Translations under genes and position numbers: made by a program
Assembly (NCBI GenBank): GCA_002270565.1
Contig: NQMI01000055.1
Location: forward strand, 1 to 64,000
Direction: 5' to 3'
DNA length: 64,000 nt
Source: Stenocarpella maydis
Lineage: Eukaryota > Ascomycota > Sordariomycetes > Diaporthales > Diaporthaceae
Shown here: piece by piece, positions 21,364 to 31,174 of the stretch
How the letters are laid out: each line of letters opens with the position of its first letter
How positions within the stretch are numbered: position 1 is the stretch's first letter
The notes under the pieces: model-generated
What the model saw: only the letters and a program-made list of their open reading frames with translations
Told to the model about the DNA's origin: nothing
Databases searched by the model: none

Positions 21364-23475
21364 ATGCACATGACGAAGGGAGTGGCCGCTGGTGCCATGC
21401 TTGCACACGTGGCCGGTGCATTGACGGTGCCTCGACATAACCCCTTTGTTCACAAGAGGCAGTATAGCCATGAGTATCACACCAATACGACAACCGAGTA
21501 CGATTTCGTCTGCATCGGCTCGGGCCCCGGCGGTGGGCACATGTGCTCGAATCTCGCCATCGCCGGCTTCAAGGTGCTCTTGATCGAGGCAGGGGGTGAC
21601 CACGGCGAAGATCTCATCCAGTCGGTCCCAGCCATGAACATTGCTTCGACTGAGGACTGGTCCATGGAGTGGGCTTATTACGTCCACAAGTACGACGACA
21701 TTGAGGAGGATAAGCGCGACAGCAAGATGGTCTACAACACCACCGACGGCAAGACGTGGTCGTCTTATAACCAGACGGGCAATCTCGGTACGCCCGCCAC
21801 GTCGGGTCAGATCCCCGAGGGCGCTGAGCCTCTGGGCATCTATTACCCACGCACCGGCGCACTGGGCGGCTGCTCGCGACACAATGCCCTGTTTAGCATG
21901 CAGCCCTACGACATGGACTGGGACGACATGGCGGAGCTTACGGGTGACGACACGTACAAGTCGGACAACATGCGCCAGTACCTGACGCGCATCACCGATG
22001 TCGCGTACGAGCCTCACTCGGCTGATGCTGGCAGGGGAGGCTGGTACCCGATGCAGGTGACTTCCCTGCTGACGGCGGCGACGGACCTGAAGATTGTGTC
22101 TGTTCTGGCGGCCGCATGCACTGCCTTCGGCAAGTCGCTCATCACCGAGGTCCTGGACACGGCCACGTACCTTGCCAGCGTGCTGCTCAGCGACCTCAAC
22201 GCGCCCGGCCAGACCATGGTTCCCGAGGTCTACCAGGTTCCGCTTGCCATGCGCAACGACTCGCGCCGTGGTGGTGTGTACGACCTCATCGTCGACACTG
22301 CCATGGCTACCAACGCCGACGGCACCCGCAAGTACCACCTCGACATTATGCTCGACACACTCGCCACCAGGGTCACATTTAGCAAGGATGGAGGCAAGCC
22401 CCGTGCCACAGGTGTCGAGTATATGAAAGGCGCCTCGCTCTACCGTGCTGACCCCCGTAGCGGATCGGCTCAGCCCCAGGGCACTGGTCACGTCAAGGCG
22501 GCCAAGGAGGTCATCGTCGCCGGCGGTGCCTACAACACGCCCCAGATCCTCAAGCTGTCGGGTGTTGGTCCCAAGGCCGAGCTGGGAAAGTTTGGCATCG
22601 ACGTTGTGCTCGACCTGCCCGGCGTCGGCACCAACCTGCAGGACCGATATGAGCAGACCATGGTGTCCAAGACTGAGACGCCCTTTGCCCTGACCGAGAA
22701 GTGCACCTGGCACCCCGATCCGGAACTGGACCCTTGTATGAAGACATACGTCGAAGGCAACGACCAGACCGCCCGCGGTGCCTACGCCTCCAACGGCATC
22801 GCCATCTCCGTCATCCGCAACACAACCACGAGCGCCCGCGGCGAGCCCGACCTAATGGTTCTCGGCGGCCCCGCCAACTTCACAGGCTACTACTCCGGCT
22901 GGTCCCAGGGCTGCACAGCCGACGCTCAGCACTGGGCTTGGATCATCCTCAAGGCCCACCAGCGCAACAACTACGGCACTGTCGAGCTGCGGTCGGCCGA
23001 CCCGCGCGACACCCCCGTCATCAACTTCCGCAAGTTCCACAACGAGTCCGAGGCCGCGCTCGACCTGCAGGCCATCCGCGAAGGGTATGATTACGCACGC
23101 GCCATCATGAAGGACGTCCTGCCCATCGGTGGCATCCTGTCAGGCACCAGCGGCTCTCTGACCAGCGGCATCGACGAGATCTTCCATGGCGCATTCGATG
23201 AGGTATGGCCAGGTGCAGATGTCACGGATGAGGACCTCGACCAGTTTGTGAGAGATGAGAGCTGGGGGCACCATGCCTCGTGTTCGGCGCCCATTGGCGC
23301 GGACGATGACCCGATGGCCGTGCTGGATGGGGACTTGCGTGTGCGTGGTGTCGATGGTCTGCGTGTGTCAGACCTGAGTGCTTGTAATAAGCTGCCGGGA
23401 TTCTTCCCAATCTTGTGGATCCACCAGCTCGTGGAGAAGGTGTCTGAAGTGATCATCGACGAGTACTCGTCGTGA
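21364..23475 (+). CDS. Secreted GMC-family flavin oxidoreductase
   Basis: This single-exon protein has 703 residues. A signal peptide covers about residues 1-20, followed by a dibasic KR at 31-32 that could be a Kex2 site. The FAD-binding motif is YDFVCIGSGPGGGHMCSNLA (Gly52-x-Gly54-x-x-Gly57), with LLIEAGG at the end of the second strand. GMC signature regions follow (GALGGCSRHNALFSM; GAYNTPQILKLSGVGP). The C-terminal active-site pair is in WGHHASCSAPIG and PGFFPILWIHQLVEK. Length and secretion match CAZy AA3-like enzymes that oxidise alcohols or sugars and make H2O2. Its H2O2 could feed secreted peroxidases such as the one at 16-17 kb, which is inference only. Several N-x-T/S sites fit export. 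Confidence 0.9.
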   Translation: MHMTKGVAAGAMLAHVAGALTVPRHNPFVHKRQYSHEYHTNTTTEYDFVCIGSGPGGGHMCSNLAIAGFKVLLIEAGGDHGEDLIQSVPAMNIASTEDWSMEWAYYVHKYDDIEEDKRDSKMVYNTTDGKTWSSYNQTGNLGTPATSGQIPEGAEPLGIYYPRTGALGGCSRHNALFSMQPYDMDWDDMAELTGDDTYKSDNMRQYLTRITDVAYEPHSADAGRGGWYPMQVTSLLTAATDLKIVSVLAAACTAFGKSLITEVLDTATYLASVLLSDLNAPGQTMVPEVYQVPLAMRNDSRRGGVYDLIVDTAMATNADGTRKYHLDIMLDTLATRVTFSKDGGKPRATGVEYMKGASLYRADPRSGSAQPQGTGHVKAAKEVIVAGGAYNTPQILKLSGVGPKAELGKFGIDVVLDLPGVGTNLQDRYEQTMVSKTETPFALTEKCTWHPDPELDPCMKTYVEGNDQTARGAYASNGIAISVIRNTTTSARGEPDLMVLGGPANFTGYYSGWSQGCTADAQHWAWIILKAHQRNNYGTVELRSADPRDTPVINFRKFHNESEAALDLQAIREGYDYARAIMKDVLPIGGILSGTSGSLTSGIDEIFHGAFDEVWPGADVTDEDLDQFVRDESWGHHASCSAPIGADDDPMAVLDGDLRVRGVDGLRVSDLSACNKLPGFFPILWIHQLVEKVSEVIIDEYSS

Positions 23476-23948
23476 AGGGGGAGCTTTCCGCATTCCCAGA
23501 GTGCTTGACCTGGGCCCCCGAGATCTCATGCTTCTCGCAGTTGTAGCGCGCGTGGTATATAGAACGGTATCTGCCGTCCCGTACTGTAAATAGTTAATAA
23601 TCCGAAAGAAGCAAGCAAAAGTCGTGCCCTTATCAAGTCCCATGACATTTATCGAGACCCACAAGGTTATTCTTTGCTTGCTTTTTTGCCTATCATGATT
23701 TTTTCCCCGTCAGTGTAAAAGAACCAAAAGGGGGTGCTTACAAGGCTCCACCGTTAGTCCGGCCCTAGTGAAGAGTATAATGAGGCGTAGATCCATGGTG
23801 GAGTCCCGTCCAAACGGCCTTCGCGAGGAGTTATTCCCCGTAAGCACCCACCCCCCGAGTGAATATACATATAGACGTGAGAAACCTATGTCTCGCTGTG
23901 CGTCCCCAGGCATTTCTCTTCCCCTCATAACCTCTTGACAATCTCCAT
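23476..23948. other. Intergenic
   Basis: This is the 3' flank of the GMC gene and the promoter region of the monooxygenase. It has short T-rich tracts (23675-23705) and a CACTCGGG-type G/C stretch at 23850, but no gene. Confidence 0.5.
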
Positions 23949-25439
23949 ATGCCCTTCCGCGTCGTCATCATCGGCGGCGGCCCCGTCGGCCTTACCGCCG
24001 CTCACGCCCTCCTATCTGCCGGCATTGACTTCGTGGTCCTCGAGGCCCGACACACTTTCACCCCCGAAGAAGGTGCTAGCCTGCTTGCCTACGCATCTAC
24101 TCAGCGCGTATGGCACCAACTGGGCCTGCTCGGTGACATGGCGGCCAGGTCCTGCCCTGTCGAGACGCGCAGCTCATCGGATCATGCGGGGAACGTCTAC
24201 CGTCGAGGTTCCCCCGGCGCGACTCATCGGAGGCTCTTTGGTGCGGCGCCATGGAACTTTCACCGAAGGGAGCTGGTCGAGGCATTGTACGAGAAGCTGC
24301 CGGCGGACATAAGGGGGAAGAGGCTGCGCGTGAGATGGAAGGTGTGTGGGGTTGATGTTGATGAGCAGGGCGTCATGGTGAGGTGCGAGGATGGCAGGGT
24401 GGAACGGGGGAGTATGGTTCTGGGCGTTGATGGTGTGCACAGTAAGACGAGGCGCCTGATGCGTGAGCTGATATTGGCATCGGCTTCAGAGGGCAGAGGC
24501 GGCGACGATATGGGATCCCCCCCACCGGAGCGACCGTACAAGGCCGAGTACCGCTGTTTGTGGGGAACGTGCCCGGCGCCGGGGGCTTGCAAGCCGAGGT
24601 CGAATGTGGAGAGCCACGGGCCGGATCGCAGCATCATGCTTATGACCGGGGATGATGCCCGCAGCTGGTTCTTCTTATACGAGCGACTGGACGGGACGCG
24701 CGATGAGAGCCAGACGTACACGGCCCAAGATCAGGAGGAGATGGCGGCGCGTTTTTCTCAAATCCACCCGTTGCCGGGCCTGCCCTTTGGCGATATATGG
24801 CCGACCCGTACCGCTTGTGGTATGAGTGACCAGATGGAGGGGGTGGTGCCCGGGAGATGGTGGTATCTCCCTGAGGCTCAGGGTGGCCGTGTTGTGCTTG
24901 CGGGCGATGCAGTCCACCGGATGACGCCCAACTTTGGCTGGGGCTTCAACTCCGGGGTCAACGACGTCTGCGCGCTGGTATCGCTGCTTCGGGCGAAAGT
25001 GACGGGCCCGTCATCGGAATTACTCTCGACCGCCCACCTAGACAGCATCTTTGCACGCTACGCAGAGGCGCGCTGCGTGGACGACAATGTGGCCGAGGTG
25101 GTCAGCATCAGCGGAACGGTGACGCGGCAGTGTGCGCATCCCAAGAGGGGAATCATTGCCGCCGCGGTTTCCTGGCTGCTCACGCGTGTCGTCCCGTTGC
25201 TGGTTCCGGATTTTGACGCGAAAATGACGAGGAAGTTGTTGGGTGGGATCATGCGGAGGGGTCGCGTGCTGGAGTCTGGGAAGAACGATGCCGTTCGGTC
25301 GGCTCCTGGAGATGGGAGACCTTTTGTTGGAGAGATGGGATGGGACTTTCCGATGCCCACTGCCATGGAGAGGGCAAAGGAGGAGGAGGCTTCGTTGCTG
25401 TCAGAGATGGAGGTAAGGTCACGACGCCAAATCTTCTAG
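23949..25439 (+). CDS. FAD-dependent monooxygenase, PaxM/salicylate-hydroxylase-like
   Basis: This intronless 496-residue group A flavoprotein monooxygenase has the dinucleotide motif RVVIIGGGPVGLTAAHALL at residues 4-22 (Gly9, Gly11, Gly14). The DG motif is in VLGVDGVHSKTR near residue 160. The FAD ribityl-contact motif is VVLAGDAVHRMTPNFGWGFN near residue 316. That last motif and the ARYAEAR stretch resemble epoxidases of meroterpenoid and indole-diterpene pathways (PaxM type), which act on prenyl chains. No prenyltransferase or cyclase gene lies nearby, so the pathway is open. A C-terminal hydrophobic segment (IIAAAVSWLLTRVVPLLVP) fits membrane attachment seen in this group. Confidence 0.87.
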   Translation: MPFRVVIIGGGPVGLTAAHALLSAGIDFVVLEARHTFTPEEGASLLAYASTQRVWHQLGLLGDMAARSCPVETRSSSDHAGNVYRRGSPGATHRRLFGAAPWNFHRRELVEALYEKLPADIRGKRLRVRWKVCGVDVDEQGVMVRCEDGRVERGSMVLGVDGVHSKTRRLMRELILASASEGRGGDDMGSPPPERPYKAEYRCLWGTCPAPGACKPRSNVESHGPDRSIMLMTGDDARSWFFLYERLDGTRDESQTYTAQDQEEMAARFSQIHPLPGLPFGDIWPTRTACGMSDQMEGVVPGRWWYLPEAQGGRVVLAGDAVHRMTPNFGWGFNSGVNDVCALVSLLRAKVTGPSSELLSTAHLDSIFARYAEARCVDDNVAEVVSISGTVTRQCAHPKRGIIAAAVSWLLTRVVPLLVPDFDAKMTRKLLGGIMRRGRVLESGKNDAVRSAPGDGRPFVGEMGWDFPMPTAMERAKEEEASLLSEMEVRSRRQIF

Positions 25440-26064
25440 TTATTTTCAATAAGTTATAGGAATGACATAATTATCAAAGTCTATATTACATCTAAGACAA
25501 GGCAGCTGTCCTCAATACGTCAATCGAGGTTAAGTTGGTGCTACCTTCTATGTAAGGGGAAAGGTTTGTCAGGATCATAGGGATGAGGTTTAAATCCTAG
25601 AGGGGGTGGGCAACGGGGGCCTTGCTAGATGACAAAGCAGCTAGTGTGGCCCCTTGTGTATATACATCTATGTATCTAAGATACTTATTTATAAATCTTT
25701 TAGTTTCGTAAAAGATTGGTATTAAATTTCCTATAAATTATTTATAAACTTATAAAATATATAATAATATATAATAGTTTTATTATTTCAATGTAAATTT
25801 ACTATAAGCCAACCATTAGTTGGTTCTAATATTGCCATCAGGGTTACATCGTGAGTTGCCCAGATTCTTGGTGAACACGATGCGGGCAGCTATAGCACCG
25901 GCGATCATGGCTCGGTTTGGCACGCACCGGCTCGTCATTCTTTGCATAAACAACCTAGCCGAGCAGTACACCAAAGCAATCTGGAAGCGTCAGAAATACA
26001 GCCTTTTCTGTTGATGCCTACGTATCACCGACATAAGAAGAGCTGGCCAACTGACGTTGCAAAC
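25440..26064. other. AT-rich intergenic region
   Basis: Bases 25660-25810 are almost pure A/T with TATATAATAATATATAATAG, without open frames. The rest holds the start region of the fucosidase gene, whose frame is open upstream to 25942. Confidence 0.5.
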
Positions 26065-27621
26065 ATGGCAACATTATCGGATCGCCCTGTAGCTAGCTGG
26101 CACCATCATTTCCTCTTTGCATCCTTATGTTTAGCGGCTCTGTTCGCTTCTGCGGCTCACACTCAGGGAAACGGCCCACCATCAACGTATCTCCGGGCGC
26201 CCACGGAGCGACAGATCGCCTGGCACGGATTAGAATACTATGCCTTCATCCACTTTGGGCCCAACACCTTCACAGATGAGGAGTGGGGGAGAAGCCAGAG
26301 CCTGCCCGACGTTTTCAACCCCGTCGGTCTGGACACTGACCAGTGGGCCAGGACATTCGCCGAGGCCGGCATGACTGGAATGATCCTCACAGCAAAGCAT
26401 CATGACGGCATGTGCCTCTGGAATACGTCCACGACGGCGTACAAGGTCGACAACAGCGCGTGGGCCAAGAACCGCACCGCCCTGGGGTTGGAAACCAACG
26501 TGGTAGGCCTGGCTGCTGCCTCAGCAAAAAAATACGGTATTAAATTCGGCGTGTACCTGTCTCCGTGGGATATCCACCTCGATCCCGCGATGCCGAAACC
26601 GGGCCTCAAGGGTACAATCTACGACGAGCCGCAGATATTCGGCGACGCGACCGAGGGCGACTACAACTCCCTGTACGCAATGCAGCTCACGGAGCTCGTG
26701 ACGATGGCTCTCGATGACGGCTCTCCGGTCGAGCTGTTCGAGATCTGGCTCGACGGCGCAAGCGGTTCCGACACGGTGCAGACATTCAACTGGACGTGGT
26801 TCCGCGACATCATTCGGGAGCACCAGCAGGACGCCATCATGTGGGGCCACCAGGGCGTCGACGCGCGCTGGGTCGGCAACGAGGACGGCGTGACGGTCGC
26901 CACCAACTGGCACACAATCAGCCGCACGCAGGACGACGCACGGTACGGCGAGGTGGAGCTGCAGACGGGCGTGCGGGATGGGCTGTACTGGACGCCCGCC
27001 GAGGCCGACGCGCGCATCCGCGACGGCTGGTTCTGGCACTCTAACGAGACGCCCAAGACGGGTGAGGTGCTGGTGGATATGTATATGCAGTCTGTATCTA
27101 GGAGCGTCAATTTGCTTCTTGATGTGCCGCCTGACACGGACGGTGTCGTCCAACAGGTGGACGTTGACTCGCTTATTGCGTTTAAGGGGCTGCGTGACGC
27201 CTTCTTCGACCGGGAAATCCTGACTCCTGGGCTCAACGCGACTGCCAGCAGCATACGAGACGAAGACGAGGAGCTGTACGGACCAGCAAACGCCATCGAC
27301 AATGACCCCGCTACGTACTGGGCCGCCGATGCCAACGAGACCACGGGCTGGGTGGAGATCAATCTCGGTGGAACGTACTCGGTGGATGCTTTCATAGTTC
27401 AAGAGCACATTCCTTTGGGTCAGCGGATTGGTGGCTATTCCATCGAAGTTTCAACGGATGGAGCGTATGAGACGGTCGCTAATGGCACATCACTTGGGCA
27501 CAAGCGGATCGATAGACTGGGAGCAGCTGTGCCAGCCTCCCAGATTCGGTTCAGTGTAACCCAGGCCAACGCGACACCTCTCATACAGAGTCTACAAGTC
27601 TTGGGCGACAAGCTGGCCTAG
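26065..27621 (+). CDS. Secreted alpha-L-fucosidase (GH29) with a C-terminal discoidin-like domain
   Basis: The start at 26065 gives 518 residues with a good signal peptide (FLFASLCLAALFASAAHTQG). The frame stays open to 25942, but that extension has no signal-like N-terminus. The GH29 barrel shows WHGLEYYAFIHFGPNTFTD, then MILTAKHHDGMCLW and FGVYLSPWDIH. The likely nucleophile is Asp230 in ELFEIWLDGASGSD. A jelly-roll region of the F5/8 type C (discoidin-like) class covers about residues 385-518, including PANAIDNDPATYW and GWVEINLGGTYSVDAFIVQE. The enzyme should release fucose from glycans outside the cell; the accessory domain would bind carbohydrate. Many N-x-S/T sites support secretion. 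Family and layout are clear; linkage specificity is not. Confidence 0.9.
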   Translation: MATLSDRPVASWHHHFLFASLCLAALFASAAHTQGNGPPSTYLRAPTERQIAWHGLEYYAFIHFGPNTFTDEEWGRSQSLPDVFNPVGLDTDQWARTFAEAGMTGMILTAKHHDGMCLWNTSTTAYKVDNSAWAKNRTALGLETNVVGLAAASAKKYGIKFGVYLSPWDIHLDPAMPKPGLKGTIYDEPQIFGDATEGDYNSLYAMQLTELVTMALDDGSPVELFEIWLDGASGSDTVQTFNWTWFRDIIREHQQDAIMWGHQGVDARWVGNEDGVTVATNWHTISRTQDDARYGEVELQTGVRDGLYWTPAEADARIRDGWFWHSNETPKTGEVLVDMYMQSVSRSVNLLLDVPPDTDGVVQQVDVDSLIAFKGLRDAFFDREILTPGLNATASSIRDEDEELYGPANAIDNDPATYWAADANETTGWVEINLGGTYSVDAFIVQEHIPLGQRIGGYSIEVSTDGAYETVANGTSLGHKRIDRLGAAVPASQIRFSVTQANATPLIQSLQVLGDKLA

Positions 27622-28978
27622 GCAACTACGCGACTCATTTCAGTTGCTGAATTGGCTGAAGTAATTGAGTTAGGTACCTGAGGGGTTGTGGATAGCAGGT
27701 TTAATTCAAAGACTCAATCTAGACGACGTCATAATTAGATGAAGTTTTATATCCTAAGGCGGCAATTTTTATTCCCTAATTTTATATTCCCTAGTAGTTC
27801 TCGTTCGTAATCGGATCACAATTCTCTCCCTTTCTTAAAAAGAGAGAAAAGAAAAAAGACTGCCATTGATAGCCTTACTCTATAGTTTAATTTTACGAGT
27901 ATCCCAGAGGGCAGAGGAGGAGATGAGAGTCGGTTTAGTCGATAATATATCGACCTTTTTCAGTAACCATATTTAGCTGATCTCACCGAATTTAACATAC
28001 TTCTAGGGATCAGCCATGTTACCTTAGGCGTGGTAGACAGGAGAAATAAAGAGCCACTCCCTATAACCAAGATACCTGTATTATATATATATAGGACTTC
28101 TATCGTGATATTTGATTACAGGATTTTTGATTTAAAGCAGAGGCATCCATGAGGACTAGAAAAAGCGTTCCAGAGTGTCACAATTCGACAGTTGCTGGGC
28201 TACTTTCACACTGCGAGGCACCTTGGCTCCAGTACTTGCCCGAGGCAACGAGACGAATATAACAGTCAAAGATTAGCAGATTTTCAAAACAGTTTCCACC
28301 TAATTTAGCGGTCAATAAGTTGTTGTAATGTTGGAGAGCAGATTTAATCTCTCCGGAGATGCACTGGCACTGAATCAGATTTATCACAAAACTCAAAGTG
28401 GACTAACGAGGTTCACCGCGAATGAAGCAATCACCTTACAAAGCAAATTCACTTCGCCACAGCTCGGCGGGCAGTGTAATTTACTAGCGGGCCTGAATTG
28501 CCACAGTTCTGCCAAGCGGTGGACCTTCTGAGCATCACCAGATCAGTTTTCGTCAGCTGCGTCTCATCTCAGAACTAGCATTGCAATCCATAACGAATCA
28601 GGCATTGTTCACCATGAAAGCGGCCACGTTGGAACCTGAGGAAGGGGGGGGGACATTCATACGGAGCGGGTTCGGAATGTCTACAGGAGCTAGATCGCTC
28701 CATCCTCTATGAAGTCCCCATTGTCATTTGCAGCTAAAACTTGGCATGTATAACCACTTGGGTTTGTGTTTAAAACCCTGCAAATGGCTCCGTTCAACGC
28801 GGCGAGCTTTACGTAACTAATGAAAATGTTATCTCAAAGTCGGGTAAGATTATCCAGCTCTGCTGATGCCAATCACGCCATTTTAAGCGAGCGAGAAAGT
28901 GGCCCTCGAACGACGAGACACTGACGTCGGACATCAACTCGGAGCAAGACATCAAGACGGAGGGACCTTACAAACCAG
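27622..28978. other. Intergenic with AT-rich repeat relics
   Basis: A TIR-like word lies at 27797-27820. AT-rich sequence runs to about 28140, with a TATATATATATAGG stretch near 28085. A G-run (about 28648-28657) lies further on. Short frames at 28178-28531 carry no recognisable features. Confidence 0.5.
27795..27835 (+). repeat. TIR-like relic, copy 4
   Basis: GTTCTCGTTCGTAATCGGAT followed by CACA leads into a C/T-rich stretch. It differs by few bases from the copy at 6593 and is set in AT-rich DNA, as expected for a degraded transposon end. Confidence 0.5.
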
Positions 28979-29287
28979 ATGGCGAAGAGAGGGACGGGTA
29001 CTACTTTAATCTCGCTGGGGAGCCAAGATTTTGCGGGCTTGCGAAAGACCTTCAGCGTCGTGACTGCGCACCGGGTGATACTGTGCGTACTGGCTCTGAG
29101 CGTGCTCACCAACCTCGCCTTCACGGGCCGCGAGACCTCGACGTGGTGGACGGAGAGGAGCGCGGCCAAGTTCATGGAGCGGCTGGGCGTGGGCCCGAAT
29201 GTTATGATGAGCAAGGCCGTCTACATGGCTACTGCAGGCCACACACATAATTCGCGGACCTTAATAAACAGATCTAATCACGTTTAG
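28979..29287 (+). pseudogene. Gene fragment encoding a membrane-anchor-like C-terminus
   Basis: A 102-codon frame has one membrane segment (HRVILCVLALSVLTNLAF) followed by a compact basic and aromatic motif, TSTWWTERSAAKFMERLG, then VGPNVMMSKAVYM. This order (span, WW-E-R, GPNVMM, KAVY) reminds me of the C-terminal tail of fungal Lam/Sip3-type sterol-transfer proteins. That is recognition from memory and is tentative. The rest of such a protein is absent. Upstream, a different frame (about 28890-28990) looks coding too (TEGPYKPDGEERDGYYF), so a frameshifted remnant is likely. It is a GC-rich island in AT-rich surroundings. Confidence 0.35.
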
Positions 29288-30172
29288 TAGCGGATCATAT
29301 TTGACACTGGCGAGAATTTCACGCCTGGGCAAGTACTACCTTCCGTTATGATTGCCGGGATCACAAGTTATTAGGGGAAGTTTTGTCTATTCTAGCAGTT
29401 CCTAATGTACCGATAGCAAGTTTATTCACGGTGCCTATGTAGCTAGGTAGTGGGGACACCGCCAAAGAAGCGGCACAGTTTCCCTACAGTGATACTTGGA
29501 TATTTCATAGTCATCCGGCCAGCCCGGAGAGGGGGGCTTACGCCACAAGTCATTCACTGAATGATTCCGGGCCCATGTCTCACTTCCAAGTCAGCCCTAC
29601 GTCGCTCGTGTCAGCCCTACAATTCTCGGCATTCTAGCAGCTGAGTGATTCGTTGTCCCGGAAGAGAAATAATTTTCAGTGGGAAGCTGAGCCAATCATA
29701 CTGCCACGGCTGGGCGCCGACAAAAGGCCGCAAAAGGCCGCAATCACGCGCCCTTGGGCCGTGTTTACACAGTGATTCTCAGCGTTTACGCTCTAAAGAT
29801 CGCGAGAGATGCCACAAAGAATTTACTTATTTCATTGATTTACGCTCTGTCTTGGCATTTTCAGCCGTAGAGATGATCTAAGCTTACTTGATGTGATACC
29901 AGCATTGTCGCGAAGATAATGACCACCGCCAGTTCCAAATTGCAAACAGCTCGGATTGTGAGGGGTAGGAACTGAAATTTATGAGACAGGCGATGAATAG
30001 AGAGGGAGGGCTTCACTTATAAAAGGTAGCACGACGCACCTTGTTGTGAGACGATACTGAGTAGGAAAGGGGCATCGGAGCATTATCCAAAACGACGAAA
30101 CGCGCAGCTCAGGGGCTTACATTAAACTCAGAAAAGCACTTCACGAATTAACAGATACTCTACTGCTCCACG
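29288..30172. other. Intergenic; promoter side of the secreted two-module protein
   Basis: No gene is seen in the first 700 bp. The final 170 bp contain a TATA box (30018-30025) in a position suited to the downstream gene. Confidence 0.5.
30018..30025 (+). promoter_or_regulatory. TATA box
   Basis: TATAAAAG lies about 148 bp upstream of the start codon at 30173, with no other gene between. It is the clearest core-promoter element in the window and suggests regulated rather than constant expression, as is usual for TATA promoters. Confidence 0.5.
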
Positions 30173-31174
30173 ATGTTGATCCGCCATCTGTTCACCTCGG
30201 CCCTAGCATTGGGGCTCGCATCCGCGGCCCCAGCAGAAACTCGTCAAGCCCCAACTATCAACATCCAGTTGAAACACAGCACTCTCGACGCAATCAAATC
30301 ACTGGATAATGTGCCTCTGACGAACGCCCTTGTTCCTGTAGATCCCGCATTCAGTGCAGACATCGCCATTGCGGAGTGCGATGGGGGTTGCAGGATCGCA
30401 TTTCACTGTACACTGTATGGTCAGAACGAGAACGCTCAGATCCAGGTCGGCCCTGGCGAGACCAAGTTTATCTTCGACGCTTTTGCCACGGTCACTGCCG
30501 TTTCCTGCGCACCTGGGTTCCCCGCGGAGGCCGAGTCAAAGCGCCAGGCCGAGGGAGAGGGCGGCCTTGTGGTTGAGTTTACGAACCACCCTTTGGAGGT
30601 CACTGAGACGATCAGACTTGATGCTGATGGCCAGCCCCGGGCGGTCAACTTCGATTTCACCGTGAGCGTTGTCTCGACTCGCTGTGCGGAGATCTGCATT
30701 CCCGAGCTAGCGTACCACTGTCAACTGTTCGACCGGGCCTTGCAGCCGGTTGGAAATCTGACTGGTCCGGGATCCCTCAGATTCCCTCAGGGCCAGCAGC
30801 CTTTCATAGGCCAAATCACCTGCTACGACGACTTTGGCCAGGGGGCTGTTCTAGATGAGCGCTCAGAGAAACCCAAGGCTCGCCAAAGCAACGACCTGGT
30901 TCAGGGCACGGTGGTCTTCAGCAACGAGCAAGGAGACAGGTACGAGCATGAGCTTGTGCTTGATAAGCTGGTCGTGCTCCCCGACAACGTCCTTCCCGTC
31001 TTTTACACCGACGCAACCGTGATTCTGTTGCACGATCCCCTCGACAGGTTCTGGTCCTGCAGGGCTTTTGCTCGGGGGCGTGCGAGCTTCGACGATCTCG
31101 GAGTGTTCTACGCGAATGAGAGGTTCAACAAGACATTTGAGGGAGGTGAGATCTACACTTGGAAGTGTGATTAG
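30173..31174 (+). CDS. Secreted protein of unknown function with two similar four-cysteine modules
   Basis: This 333-residue protein has a clear signal peptide (about 1-19, FTSALALGLASAAPA) and possible Kex2 sites (KR at 123-124; KAR at about 235-237). I do not recognise the family. Two modules are visible. Module 1 has Cys69, 73, 79, 112 in AECDGGCRIAFHCTLYG, then GPGETKF and VTAVSCAPGF. Module 2 has Cys171, 175, 183, 217 in TRCAEICIPELAYHCQLFD, then GPGSLRF and IGQITCYDDFG. Each is followed by a VV-F-x-N strand-like element (VVEFTNHP; VVFSNEQG). A further pair, Cys296 and Cys332, closes the C-terminus. The pattern suggests two disulfide-linked beta-rich domains from an internal duplication. 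It could be a wall-associated or effector-like protein; function is not inferred beyond export. Confidence 0.8.
   Translation: MLIRHLFTSALALGLASAAPAETRQAPTINIQLKHSTLDAIKSLDNVPLTNALVPVDPAFSADIAIAECDGGCRIAFHCTLYGQNENAQIQVGPGETKFIFDAFATVTAVSCAPGFPAEAESKRQAEGEGGLVVEFTNHPLEVTETIRLDADGQPRAVNFDFTVSVVSTRCAEICIPELAYHCQLFDRALQPVGNLTGPGSLRFPQGQQPFIGQITCYDDFGQGAVLDERSEKPKARQSNDLVQGTVVFSNEQGDRYEHELVLDKLVVLPDNVLPVFYTDATVILLHDPLDRFWSCRAFARGRASFDDLGVFYANERFNKTFEGGEIYTWKCD

Noticed and set aside
21328..22713. A 461-codon open frame antisense to the GMC oxidoreductase
   Set aside because: It mirrors the GC-rich third positions of the sense gene, has no domain, and the sense protein is clearly conserved.
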